This document shows positions 1 through 9,209 of a stretch of DNA of 64,000 bases, piece by piece. The DNA comes from Paludibacter sp. GTDB lineage: Bacteria; Bacteroidota; Bacteroidia; Bacteroidales; Paludibacteraceae. Where the stretch lies: contig JAQTTH010000014.1 of the NCBI GenBank assembly GCA_028710895.1, positions 1 through 64,000 on the forward strand. The letters are read 5' to 3'. The stretch's first letter is position 1. The number at the start of each line of letters is the position of its first letter. The position numbers were made by a program, and so were the translations under genes. The notes under the pieces are model-generated. The model did not search any database. It saw only the letters and a list, made by a program, of their open reading frames with translations, and was not told where the DNA came from.

Positions 1-348
<348 letters not shown>

Positions 349-660
349 ATCTTTTTTTTATTTGCTCGGATGCTATCTCTTTTTTTGATTTATTAGAAAA
401 TTGACGTGGTATAAAAAATATTATTTACTATCTCTAGTAAAATCACATTTATAAAAAATGTTCCCTTTCCTTATACTACATTATTTGTTGTTCATGTATT
501 CTCAAAGATCGATGCTTAAAACCCCTAAAACCATTTGGTTTTTTGGTGACACACTTCACAGTGTGTTTGCGTTTCAAGACTTCTTGTGTTATCACAAAAC
601 AGCTCCCTGTTTTATAATCTTGTTTCTGTTTGTTTCGCTCTCAAATTTTACAAGCGAAAC
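349..660 (-). other. rRNA operon leader
   Basis: About 310 bases separate the nearest promoter (667-697) from the 16S 5' end. The stretch has no credible gene. It contains a perfect 7-bp hairpin (549-555 pairing with 560-566, TCAC loop) and a second small stem (TTGTG/CACAA) near 588-598. Such leader stems often pair with the 3' flank of 16S for RNase III processing, but that partner is outside the window. Two short open frames in this stretch (219-404 and 458-688) look non-coding. Confidence 0.6.
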
Positions 661-666
661 GGGCTG

Positions 667-697
667 CAAAGGTAATGCTTTCTTTTAAACTACCAAA
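667..697 (-). promoter_or_regulatory. rRNA promoter P1 (proximal)
   Basis: On the minus strand this reads TTTG, 19 bases, TACCTTTG, a perfect match to the Bacteroidetes housekeeping promoter (-33 TTTG, -7 TAnnTTTG). The -33 element is 694-697 and the -7 element 667-674. Confidence 0.85.
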
Positions 698-781
698 TGT
701 TTTCGAAAAATAAAATCAGTATTGTTTGACCCATTTTCTATTCAGTATTTGTATTACCGTGCTTCTCTCTCAAAGCGGGTG

Positions 782-813
782 CAAAAGTAGTCGCTTTTAT
801 AATACAAACCAAA
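782..813 (-). promoter_or_regulatory. rRNA promoter P2 (distal)
   Basis: On the minus strand this reads TTTG (810-813), 20 bases, TACTTTTG (782-789). It is a second consensus promoter 115 bases upstream of P1, giving the tandem arrangement usual for rRNA operons. From here to the end of priA (814-1104) I see nothing but AT-rich spacer. Confidence 0.75.
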
Positions 814-1104
814 TCTTTTCTGCAAATATTTCTGCTATAAAACATATAATACAACCTAAAACCCTAAAACAAAACCACTTTTAAACCGAAATATTTTTGA
901 AATATTATTTTGGATGCGCCAGATTTTCTTTGAAAAGCCTGAAAATCCACAGGAATCATTACAATTTGAGACTAATTCAATGAGTGCTTCTATTGAAATT
1001 TATAGCATTTCCAGGGTATAAAAGACAGATGCAACTGTAAAATGTGGAAAAAGTTTCGAAAAAATTATGAGAAAAGAGGAAGGGACAGGAAAAAATCTAA
1101 GAAA

Positions 1105-3564
1105 TCACATGGGGTCAACATCCAAATTTACCCACAAGGCTTTGAATTTTGACTCAGAAATTATCTGATTTGTAATCTGACGAAGGATATCTTTTGCTTT
1201 TTCGGGAGAAGCTTCCACTTCAAATTTGAGCAAAATGTGCTTTATGTGCATATTTTGGATGCGCGAAACAGCCGGAACATTGGGTCCGAGCACGCGATTC
1301 CCGAAAACAGCACGCAAATCGACAGCCATACGGGCTGCCGCCTGGTTCAAAATATTGGGATCGCGATGCCGAAGCACGATTTGAATCATGCGATAAAACG
1401 GTGGATATTTGAAAAGTTTCCGCTCGTCGCACTGGGTTGAATACATGGCTGCATAATCGTTGCGAATAACCTGCCCAATAATGGAATGTTCGGGTAAAGT
1501 AGTTTGAAGAATCACAGTACCACGCTTATTCTTTCGCCCGGCTCGCCCACTAACCTGCGCCATTAATTGGAACGCGCGCTCGTGCGCGCGAAAATCGGGG
1601 AAGTTGAGCATGTTGTCGGCATTGAGAATACCAACGAGTGAAACACACTCGAAGTCAAGTCCTTTAGACACCATTTGCGTGCCAATGAGAATATCCACTT
1701 TGTGTTGTTCGAAATCGGTAATGATTTTTTCGTACGATTTTTTGGAACGTGTTGTATCCAAATCCATTCGACTTACCCTTGCAGCAGGAAAGATCTCCTT
1801 TATTTCATCTTCAATTTTTTCAGTTCCAAAACCTTTAGTAGAAAGCGTACCGGGTATTTTACAAGCCGGACAAATAGTTGGAATGGCTTCGGTATAACCA
1901 CAATAATGACAGGTCAGCGTATTAAACGCTTTATGAACCGTAAGACTTACATCGCAGTTTTTGCAATGCGGCACGGAGGCACAGGCCTTACATTCTATAT
2001 AAGGTGCATAACCCCGCCGATTCTGGAAAAGAATTATCTGTTCTTTATTCTGAAGAGCTTTACCAACACGCTCAAGCAACACATCTGAGAAATGGCTTTC
2101 CATTTGCTTTTTGCGGTAAGCCTCTTTGGTATCGACTACAAGAATTTCGGGCATGGCCATATCTTCGTGGCGCTGATTCAACTCCACAAAACCAAATTTA
2201 CCATTTTTTGCATTGAAATAGGTCTCGATAGCCGGTGTAGCGGTGCCCAACAAGGTTTTTGCTCCGTGCATCGAAGCAAGCACAATGGCTGCATTACGCG
2301 CATGATAGCGCGGAGCCGGGTCGTATTGTTTATAACTCGACTCGTGCTCTTCGTCTACAATGATTAATCCTAATTGACGAAAAGGGAGAAAAATGGAGGA
2401 ACGAACGCCGATTATAACATCGTAACTTTTATCGTTGAGCATATTATTCCAGATTTCAACACGCTCAGCATCCGAAAATTTAGAATGATACACGCCCAAA
2501 CGTTTACCAAAAACACGTTTGAGTCGGGTTGTGAGTTGAGTAGTGAGCGCAATTTCGGGAACCAGATATAAAACCTGCTTGCCTTCGGCCAGTGCTTTAT
2601 TTATAAGGTGAATATATAATTCAGTTTTGCCGCTCGAAGTTACGCCGTGCAGCAAAATTACTTGTTTCTCGATAAATTGCTTTTCTATTTCTTTGAAAGC
2701 AACTTGCTGAAACTCATTCAACGGATATACCTCGGCGGTTTGAACTTCGGAAACGTCCAATCGACCTATTTCCTTCAAATACGTTTCAAGAACACCACGC
2801 TCTATCAATCCAGTCAAAACCGCAGCAGATACGCCCGTTTTTTCCAACAAATCTTTACGGGCAACTTCGCGTTGTTTAGCGGGAATGAGGCATTTCGACA
2901 AATCGATATATATCATCAGCACTTCCAACTGCTTTTTAGCCCGGCTCAGGTCTTCAAAAATCTTGCGCAGGTTATCTTCCTGAGAAGCTTCAGCAGTCAA
3001 CCGAACAAAGGTTTCGGTTTTTGCACGGAATTTATCGGTCAGTTCCTCGCTGATTTCAACAGCCCCTTTTCCGAGCAATTTATTCAACGTGGGCATTACA
3101 TCGCGTATCTCGGTAACTTTATTGAGTTCCGTTACAGTAACAGGTTTACCTTCGGACAAAGCCATCAATACCTTTTCTTCCTTTTCGGACAGGACAGTTT
3201 CAGCTTCAAAATCGGGATTGATGCACACACGCGTTTCGCTTTCCAACTTCAAACCGGCCGGAACAGCCGCCTGATACACGTCGCCCAAAAAAGCCTGATA
3301 ATAGGAAGAAATCCATTCCCAAAACTTCATTTGCGGCCGACGAAGAATGGGCTCGTTATCCAGCAAACATACAATATCTTTAGCCTCGTAAATGGTTGGC
3401 ATCACCGTGTGAACCAAATATACCACGGCAGTGTACATTTTCTTTTTACCAAACGGCACCACCACCCGCATGCCAATACGCACTGCATCGGCCCATTCGT
3501 CGGGAACAGAATAGGTAAAAGTATTGGCCAATGGCAATGGGAGTATGACGTCGACGTATTTCAT
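1105..3564 (-). CDS. priA: Primosomal protein N' (replication restart helicase PriA)
   Basis: 819 residues, full length for PriA, the 3'-5' DNA helicase that recognises stalled forks and reloads the replisome. The order is N-terminal DNA-binding region (about 1-100), winged-helix region, then helicase core with Walker A GVTSSGKT (307-314), DEEH box (404-407) and GTATP (440-444). Eight zinc-binding cysteines lie in pairs at about 525/528, 534/537, 552/555 and 565/568, inserted between the helicase lobes as in all PriA proteins. The start gives MKYVDVILPLPL, the conserved PriA N terminus. It is monocistronic, with its own promoter at 3620-3650 and a palindrome in the leader. A 312-codon open frame on the opposite strand (2647-3585) is a shadow of this gene. 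Confidence 0.97.
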   Translation of the reverse strand: MKYVDVILPLPLANTFTYSVPDEWADAVRIGMRVVVPFGKKKMYTAVVYLVHTVMPTIYEAKDIVCLLDNEPILRRPQMKFWEWISSYYQAFLGDVYQAAVPAGLKLESETRVCINPDFEAETVLSEKEEKVLMALSEGKPVTVTELNKVTEIRDVMPTLNKLLGKGAVEISEELTDKFRAKTETFVRLTAEASQEDNLRKIFEDLSRAKKQLEVLMIYIDLSKCLIPAKQREVARKDLLEKTGVSAAVLTGLIERGVLETYLKEIGRLDVSEVQTAEVYPLNEFQQVAFKEIEKQFIEKQVILLHGVTSSGKTELYIHLINKALAEGKQVLYLVPEIALTTQLTTRLKRVFGKRLGVYHSKFSDAERVEIWNNMLNDKSYDVIIGVRSSIFLPFRQLGLIIVDEEHESSYKQYDPAPRYHARNAAIVLASMHGAKTLLGTATPAIETYFNAKNGKFGFVELNQRHEDMAMPEILVVDTKEAYRKKQMESHFSDVLLERVGKALQNKEQIILFQNRRGYAPYIECKACASVPHCKNCDVSLTVHKAFNTLTCHYCGYTEAIPTICPACKIPGTLSTKGFGTEKIEDEIKEIFPAARVSRMDLDTTRSKKSYEKIITDFEQHKVDILIGTQMVSKGLDFECVSLVGILNADNMLNFPDFRAHERAFQLMAQVSGRAGRKNKRGTVILQTTLPEHSIIGQVIRNDYAAMYSTQCDERKLFKYPPFYRMIQIVLRHRDPNILNQAAARMAVDLRAVFGNRVLGPNVPAVSRIQNMHIKHILLKFEVEASPEKAKDILRQITNQIISESKFKALWVNLDVDPM

Positions 3565-3582
3565 GTTGGTTTATTAAACGCG

Positions 3583-3608
3583 TAGAGACGCACGGCCGTA
3601 CGTCTATA
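3583..3608. repeat. Imperfect 26-bp palindrome in the priA leader
   Basis: The sequence is centred between 3595 and 3596 with ACGGCCGT at its core and GACG/CGTC outside it; 22 of 26 positions are symmetrical. It lies between the priA promoter and the priA start, so it would form a hairpin in the transcript. It resembles short REP-like intergenic palindromes, but I see no second copy in this window. Confidence 0.6.
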
Positions 3609-3619
3609 CAATAATAACG

Positions 3620-3650
3620 CAAAGGTAGCAAACTATTGAGAAAGGACAAT
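3620..3650 (-). promoter_or_regulatory. priA promoter
   Basis: Minus-strand ATTG (3647-3650), 19 bases, TACCTTTG (3620-3627). The -7 element is perfect and the -33 differs from TTTG at one base. Transcription would begin near 3613, about 50 bases before the priA ATG. To the right, 3700-3925 is extremely AT-rich spacer (over 85% A+T by eye) with no gene. It contains a TATATTTG at 3903-3910 that could serve the next gene, though without a good -33 element. Confidence 0.7.
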
Positions 3651-3930
3651 TGACTAACAAATAGATTCGGAGGAAAATAAATTGAGGAGGAATAAGTTGA
3701 TAATAAAGGTTGAATATATTTACAATGTTTCTAAAGATAACTTATATTTTTTATATATCTATATTTAGAAATATTATTTCTATAAATACAAATTATATAT
3801 CTAATTCAATATATTTATATTCTAATGTACGAAATTATATATCTATTACAATAAATATTATTTTTATATTGATTTGTAAAATAGTATATCAAATATATTA
3901 TTTATATTTGTAACTTTATAATTTATTATT

Positions 3931-4626
3931 ATGGAAGAATTAAATAATATTACAGACAAAGTAAAAAATGTAAAAAGACGTACATATCAATCATTAGATA
4001 GTTGGATTGAGAAAATGAAACTTGCTTTTGGAAATGCATCTCACCAAAGTATTTACCCCATTTTACTAACTGTGGGATATGACGAAGCGAAACTCGACAC
4101 GCTAAGAGGAAAAGTCACGGAACTTGAAAGCCTGGATCAGACACAAAATGAAGCACGAGCCGAACAAGTGGCTGCTACCGAAACCGCTGACAAAAAACGC
4201 AAGGAAATAAATGCGTTGTACCTCAAACATCGCTCACTCCTCAAGATTTTGCTGGGCGGAAATACCCTGGCAAGTGCATCGTTGAAGCTAAACGGACAAC
4301 GAAAAAAATCGTATGGCGATTGGTTTCAGGATGTAAGTAGTTTTTATGCACAACTTGCACAAAACTCCGAACTAGGTGCACAAGCCGCAAGTGTGGGAAT
4401 AAGTCAGGCTGTAGTTGAGTCGCAAAAACAATTGCTCGCCGGACTACAACTACTGAAAGAAACACAGCGAAACAAAACAGCCAATACGCGCATGGCCACC
4501 GAACAGCGCAACAAAGCTTTCGAAGAACTACGGCCGCTCTACTCGGAATATATTAAGTATGCGCGGATTTTGCTCGCCGGCAATCAGGTACTCGAAGCCA
4601 TAGGCGTTACAGTGAAACGGAAATAA
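3931..4626 (+). CDS. Conserved helical protein of unknown function
   Basis: 231 residues, no recognised domain. The sequence is almost entirely alpha-helical and falls into two halves of similar look. Each half has a long charged helix, then a motif with LLKILLGGN (about 105-113) or YARILLAGN (about 214-222), which suggests an internal duplication or paired helical bundle. There is no signal peptide or membrane segment, so it is probably cytoplasmic. Base composition changes sharply from the AT-rich upstream spacer to normal coding sequence. Another cytosolic helical orphan of similar style lies at 37947-38426, but I cannot show homology. It stands alone, 60 bases before the dihydrouridine synthase gene. 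Confidence 0.7.
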   Translation: MEELNNITDKVKNVKRRTYQSLDSWIEKMKLAFGNASHQSIYPILLTVGYDEAKLDTLRGKVTELESLDQTQNEARAEQVAATETADKKRKEINALYLKHRSLLKILLGGNTLASASLKLNGQRKKSYGDWFQDVSSFYAQLAQNSELGAQAASVGISQAVVESQKQLLAGLQLLKETQRNKTANTRMATEQRNKAFEELRPLYSEYIKYARILLAGNQVLEAIGVTVKRK

Positions 4627-4685
4627 TTACCCGAAAAGGATACAAATAAAACAGTACCTTTACCTACTAAACATAAACTTACTCC

Positions 4686-5624
4686 ATGCAACTATACCTC
4701 GCCCCACTTCAGGGCCTTACCGACTGGATTTTTCGCGAATCGTACTCCCAGCATATCGGGCAGTTCGACAAAACATTTACGCCATTTGTGCGGGTGCAGG
4801 GAGGTGAATTTTATCGCCCAAGTCAGTGCAAGGACCTGCTACCGGAGCATAACACGTTTCAAAAACCCGTTCCACAGTTTTTGGGGAATGATGCCGAATC
4901 GTTTAAACGTTTTGAGGAATTGTGTGTTGAACATGGTTACCCGGAAGCAAATATCAACATGGGATGCCCCTACCCCATGGTTACCGGAAAGCGAATGGGT
5001 GCAGGATTGTTGGCACAACCAACCGAAGTGGCAACGCTGCTTGAAGGTGTTTTTGCCGACACAAAACTGAAGATTTCTGTCAAATGTAGATTAGGCATGG
5101 AAAGCACTGAGGAATTTAAAGAGTTGATTCCTGTCTTTAATTCGTTTCCACTCGAAGAAATCATTATTCATCCGCGCGTTGGCAAGCAGCAATACAAAGG
5201 AGAAGCCGATGTGGAAGCTTTTGCCCGCTACGCTAAACAGTTGAAACATCCGGTGTGTTACAATGGTGATATTCTAACTGTCGCGGATGTGGAACGGATT
5301 CGTGAGCTGGCTCCACAAGTCGACCGTATAATGATTGGGCGTGGAATTCTCCGAAATCCTTTCTTATTAGCCGAACTTCGCCAACAGGAACTTACAATAA
5401 AGGACAAAGTGAACATGCTTCGAGGCTTTCATACAGCTATTATTGAACACTGCAAACAAAAATATTCAGGCGATTTGCATTTTTTGAAACGGTTGGAAGA
5501 AATGTGGGAATATCACGCCGAAGCATTTGAAAATGGCCATAAAATATACAAGCTGGTGAAAAAGAGTAAAACACTGGATCAATACGAGGCAGTGATTTTT
5601 AAAGCAATAAACGAATTGGGATAA
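4686..5624 (+). CDS. dus: tRNA-dihydrouridine synthase
   Basis: 312 residues, full length for the flavin-dependent Dus family, which reduces uridine to dihydrouridine in tRNA D-loops using FMN and NAD(P)H. The N terminus LAPLQGLTDWIFR is the FMN-binding opening of the TIM barrel. NMGCPYP (91-97) carries the catalytic cysteine (C94), KISVKCRLGM is the central tRNA/FMN loop, and IMIGRGILRNPF near 215-226 is the phosphate-binding end. The shortish C-terminal helical domain resembles the DusC-type branch, but the exact tRNA position modified cannot be told from sequence. It may be co-transcribed with the membrane protein gene that starts 5 bases after its stop. Confidence 0.93.
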   Translation: MQLYLAPLQGLTDWIFRESYSQHIGQFDKTFTPFVRVQGGEFYRPSQCKDLLPEHNTFQKPVPQFLGNDAESFKRFEELCVEHGYPEANINMGCPYPMVTGKRMGAGLLAQPTEVATLLEGVFADTKLKISVKCRLGMESTEEFKELIPVFNSFPLEEIIIHPRVGKQQYKGEADVEAFARYAKQLKHPVCYNGDILTVADVERIRELAPQVDRIMIGRGILRNPFLLAELRQQELTIKDKVNMLRGFHTAIIEHCKQKYSGDLHFLKRLEEMWEYHAEAFENGHKIYKLVKKSKTLDQYEAVIFKAINELG

Positions 5625-5629
5625 AATAT

Positions 5630-7123
5630 ATGATTGAAGAGCACATAAAAGTACACGATAAGTTCTCGTTAGAATTCAAGATTGGATTCAACGCGAATAA
5701 AACGCATAAAACAAACGATTTTGCCATGAATATTTGGATGTTCATTCCAAATAGTCTGGACATAAACCGCTTTACTTATAGCAAAACCAACTTTTACCGC
5801 GATCTTAAATCCAATATTCGTCAGATAACTCCGGTATACAAGTTAAGCGAAATGGCCGATGGATCCGCTTCGCCTCTGAATTTACTCCGAAACTCGCTGT
5901 ACAGTTTTGCACAGCAACCAACGCCCACCAATCAGGAAGATTACGAGTATCATGTAAAGATGTTTCAGTCGATACTCAAAAGCTCTATGCGCGAAGAAGT
6001 GAAGCAGATAACAAGTGCTGCACTTTCCGAAACTCTCTATTTCACAGAAGAATATATCCGATTGACTTTGGATATTTCGGCAAAATATCGCGAATTAATC
6101 AAAATCATAGACATCCCCGAAATCGATAAATCACTCAGGGAATACCTGTTATTTGGCGACGAGTTTATGAGCAACGTCCTCGAATTTCAAACATTCAGAC
6201 TTATTGACCGGTTAAAGGCAAAGGATCCACAAATTTTTGAACTAGTCAAAAAGGACTTATTGGAAATAATCTACAGGGAAATAGCTTATCGCAGGGAAAT
6301 GGGATTCTTACAGGTCGAAAAAGGCACTGAAAAGAACAACCACGACCTGGTAAACCGATTGAGTTTACTCAAAAAATACATCGACAGTCATTTATATCTC
6401 AATATCGACAAACGCAAAGATGGCGTGTTGGTTGAGCAATTGCTATTCAGCCTGGCAGCCGGTATATCCATGATTTTTGCTACTGCCATTGGATTCTCCA
6501 TTCAACAACGGTACGGGAGTTTCACAATGCCACTTTTTGTGGCTTTAGTTGTGAGCTATATGCTCAAAGACCGGATTAAAGAAATGACCCGCTATTACTT
6601 TGCCCACAAAATGGGAACACGCTACTTCGACCACAAAGCCACTATGAACATCAACCAACGTGATATTGGTTGGGCAAAGGAAAGCATGGACTTTGTATCG
6701 GAAACCAAACTACCACCCGAAATCGTAAAAGCACGAAACAGTACTTCCATTATCGAAGCCAATAACCGCGCAAGCAGTGAAAAGGTCTTGCTTTATCGAA
6801 TGCTCATGAAAATGAATCGTGAAAAATTAAATCTGAACAGCGAATTCAGCACTAATGGCGTAAACTCAATTATCCGGTTCAACTTCTCGGAGTTTATCCG
6901 CAACATGGATAATCCTGAGTTTGCCTTATATTACCCCGAAGATGAGAATGGGTTTGAAGTGATTGAAGCAGAAAAGCTTTATTACGTAAACCTGATTATT
7001 GAAAAGAAAAACGATGCGCAAAACGAAATAAAACGCTACCGAATTGCATTAAACAGGGATGGTATTAAGAAGATTCAGAAATTCGAATCCAATAATCCTC
7101 TCTTGATTACGCCGACTATATGA
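5630..7123 (+). CDS. Conserved membrane protein of unknown function
   Basis: 497 residues, not recognised. The long N-terminal part (1-265) is soluble and mostly helical. Two adjacent membrane segments follow at about 271-291 and 297-312, separated by a short loop, and then a roughly 180-residue cytosolic C-terminal domain. There is no signal peptide or catalytic motif I can name. The start is 5 bases past the dihydrouridine synthase stop, so the two genes are probably co-transcribed. The HD-hydrolase gene follows 46 bases downstream on the same strand. The two-helix hairpin between cytosolic domains suggests an inner-membrane protein with both ends inside. Confidence 0.75.
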   Translation: MIEEHIKVHDKFSLEFKIGFNANKTHKTNDFAMNIWMFIPNSLDINRFTYSKTNFYRDLKSNIRQITPVYKLSEMADGSASPLNLLRNSLYSFAQQPTPTNQEDYEYHVKMFQSILKSSMREEVKQITSAALSETLYFTEEYIRLTLDISAKYRELIKIIDIPEIDKSLREYLLFGDEFMSNVLEFQTFRLIDRLKAKDPQIFELVKKDLLEIIYREIAYRREMGFLQVEKGTEKNNHDLVNRLSLLKKYIDSHLYLNIDKRKDGVLVEQLLFSLAAGISMIFATAIGFSIQQRYGSFTMPLFVALVVSYMLKDRIKEMTRYYFAHKMGTRYFDHKATMNINQRDIGWAKESMDFVSETKLPPEIVKARNSTSIIEANNRASSEKVLLYRMLMKMNREKLNLNSEFSTNGVNSIIRFNFSEFIRNMDNPEFALYYPEDENGFEVIEAEKLYYVNLIIEKKNDAQNEIKRYRIALNRDGIKKIQKFESNNPLLITPTI

Positions 7124-7169
7124 TAAATTGCCAGACAAGTCCGAAAAAAATTAATAGATTCAATTTCAA

Positions 7170-7709
7170 ATGATCAATACTCTCCAAATTATTGAAAAAT
7201 ATTATCCAATTGACACCGAAGGGCATTATGTATTGGTCAAACACAGCGAAGATGTGAGAGCAAAAGCGCTGGAAGTTGCAGCTAAACACCCGGAACTGAA
7301 ACTCGATACAGAGTTTATTTCGGAAGCTGCTATGTTACACGATATTGGGATATTTTTGTGCGACGCTCCGCGCATTTTTTGTCACGGAACACACCAATAT
7401 ATTGAGCATGGATATCTGGGAGCTGATTTACTGAAAACATTGGGCTTACCGCTTCATGCATTAGTTTGCGAGCGTCACACCGGAGTAGGATTGAGCCTGA
7501 AAACGATACAAGCTGCCGGTTTACCACTACCTCAACGCGATATGTTACCTGTTTCATTAGAAGAACAAGTGATTTGCTATGCCGATAAGTTTTATTCTAA
7601 AACTCAGCTAAACGAAGCCCACGATGTAGAACGAATTAGAATTTACCTGAGCAGATTCGGCGAATCAGAAGTTCGAAAATTTGACGAGTGGCATGTTCTT
7701 TTTGGATAG
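7170..7709 (+). CDS. HD-domain phosphohydrolase
   Basis: 179 residues. The HD superfamily motif is LHDIG (H57, D58), preceded by a candidate first metal histidine (H25 in KHSED) and followed by HGTHQYIEHG and ERHTG histidines and the aspartate in YADKFY. These are the metal ligands of a small HD hydrolase, a family that cleaves phosphate esters such as nucleotides. The substrate cannot be deduced; the protein is smaller than dGTPases or Rel proteins. It is last in a same-strand run after the dihydrouridine synthase and the membrane protein. It ends 5 bases before the convergent DUF3078 gene, with no recognisable terminator between them. Confidence 0.85.
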   Translation: MINTLQIIEKYYPIDTEGHYVLVKHSEDVRAKALEVAAKHPELKLDTEFISEAAMLHDIGIFLCDAPRIFCHGTHQYIEHGYLGADLLKTLGLPLHALVCERHTGVGLSLKTIQAAGLPLPQRDMLPVSLEEQVICYADKFYSKTQLNEAHDVERIRIYLSRFGESEVRKFDEWHVLFG

Positions 7710-7714
7710 TAAGC

Positions 7715-9142
7715 TTAGTTCAGCAACTTGTAGGCAAATCCGAAGCTAAGCAACTCTTTGAATTGGATACCTGCTTTCTCGCCAATAATCGTGTTGTCGT
7801 AGCGTGGATTAAGCGAAAGTCGGGTAGATAAATACCGGTTAATTGTGAAATTACCCACAATTTCCCAATCAATTTCCACTTTCTCATAATTCGTATAAAA
7901 GTTCAATCTTGAGTCAACTTGCAATTCTCTGAATGGAGAATATGAAAGCTGTGCTTTAAAAGAACTACCTATTTCACTAAGCACGTGTTCACCACTTTTG
8001 ATACCAAACAAATTTGGCGAGACATTGATTATATCATTCACATAGATATATTTATACGAAACCGGCGAAACCATTACAGAAAATATTTTGCCACACTTGT
8101 AATCAAGCCCCATACCGATATTCAAACGTACGGGGGTTAAGAACGAGGATTTCAAATCTTTCGAACTAACCGATTTGTAATTTTTAAAAAACTGAGTGGA
8201 AAAGTCGACTGAACCACTATAAAACAGGTTTCCACCGGCTTTTATACCAAGCTTACTGTTTATTTTAAAATTGTCATCATTGGTATTTACAGTTCTGAGT
8301 GCTTTCGGGTCGTTGAATACGGAATTAAAGCCCATTCTCCATTCACCATAGTTTTCCCATTGAATAAATTTTTTGTTGTCGTAATTGAGTTGCCCCGTCA
8401 AAATTCCTAAAACCGACATGGTACTATTTCCCCCTTGATACCAGTTCTCAGAAGCCATATTCTGCGAAAATTGAAGCAAAGAATTTGCCTTACGTAACCA
8501 CGGACCAAGTTGCTCTTGTTTCACAATAAGTTTACGCCTTCCGGGATTAACAACTTGTTCTTCGTTTACAAACTTTACATCCAAAATTGGTTTAGTGGCT
8601 ATAAACTGACTTTTATTCCCGTTAGGATCAGGTAATTCGTCAAAAAACATAGCATATAGATGAGCAGCATGCTGTGAAATGTCTTTTCTTGCATCGTTCC
8701 TCAAATTTGTTATGATCTGATCTGCACTTAAAACCGGAACCGGCTTAATTAGCGCATCAAAAATGGTTGTTGATTTTTTGCCAAAATACAGGAAATGGAA
8801 ATCCGGATTTTTATCCCACGAAAATTCAGGTAACTTCTGAAAAACGAGCTCAATAATAAGTGGATTAGCCAAAAGCAGCAACGAATCAATTTTGACCGGC
8901 TCTATGTAAGTTGGTATTTTATAGCTGGAGATAAAATTTCCTGTTGGTTTTAAAACCGAATCCTGCTTAATGGGCCTGGAAGGCTCGAGACTTAGAATTG
9001 GAGCAGTATCCAATACACTGTCTGTGTCAAGTACATCGCCAAAACTTGCAATAATACTATCAGGATGTTGTGAAAATATCACTGCATTCACATGCAAGCT
9101 AATCATAATCAATACAAAACCAATGAGTGCCTTAAACTTCAT
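7715..9142 (-). CDS. DUF3078 family exported protein
   Basis: 475 residues with an N-terminal signal peptide (hydrophobic 5-20, cleavage about 22). The C-terminal half matches the Bacteroidetes DUF3078 pattern: NWYQGGNS, GQLNYDNKK and WENYGEWRMGFNS at about 230-275. Alternating amphipathic strands continue to a terminal aromatic-rich strand (FGFAYKLLN). This suggests a beta-barrel or other outer-membrane-associated protein; the family function is unknown to me. It converges on the HD-hydrolase gene and is preceded by rmuC, which reads the same way and ends about 70 bases upstream. Confidence 0.82.
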   Translation of the reverse strand: MKFKALIGFVLIMISLHVNAVIFSQHPDSIIASFGDVLDTDSVLDTAPILSLEPSRPIKQDSVLKPTGNFISSYKIPTYIEPVKIDSLLLLANPLIIELVFQKLPEFSWDKNPDFHFLYFGKKSTTIFDALIKPVPVLSADQIITNLRNDARKDISQHAAHLYAMFFDELPDPNGNKSQFIATKPILDVKFVNEEQVVNPGRRKLIVKQEQLGPWLRKANSLLQFSQNMASENWYQGGNSTMSVLGILTGQLNYDNKKFIQWENYGEWRMGFNSVFNDPKALRTVNTNDDNFKINSKLGIKAGGNLFYSGSVDFSTQFFKNYKSVSSKDLKSSFLTPVRLNIGMGLDYKCGKIFSVMVSPVSYKYIYVNDIINVSPNLFGIKSGEHVLSEIGSSFKAQLSYSPFRELQVDSRLNFYTNYEKVEIDWEIVGNFTINRYLSTRLSLNPRYDNTIIGEKAGIQFKELLSFGFAYKLLN

Positions 9143-9209
9143 AACTAAATCCTTTATCTTTTTCTGAAATTGGGCACAAAATTACAACGAATTGTTGTAA
9201 AATTCGTTG

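Noticed and set aside
2647-3585. A 312-codon open frame opposite priA
   Set aside because: It lies fully within priA on the other strand, has odd composition (many F, Q, N, R) and no recognisable domain. PriA is unmistakable.
3710-3913. A 67-codon open frame in the AT-rich spacer
   Set aside because: It consists almost only of I, Y, N, F and S from AT-rich sequence and is not credible as a gene.
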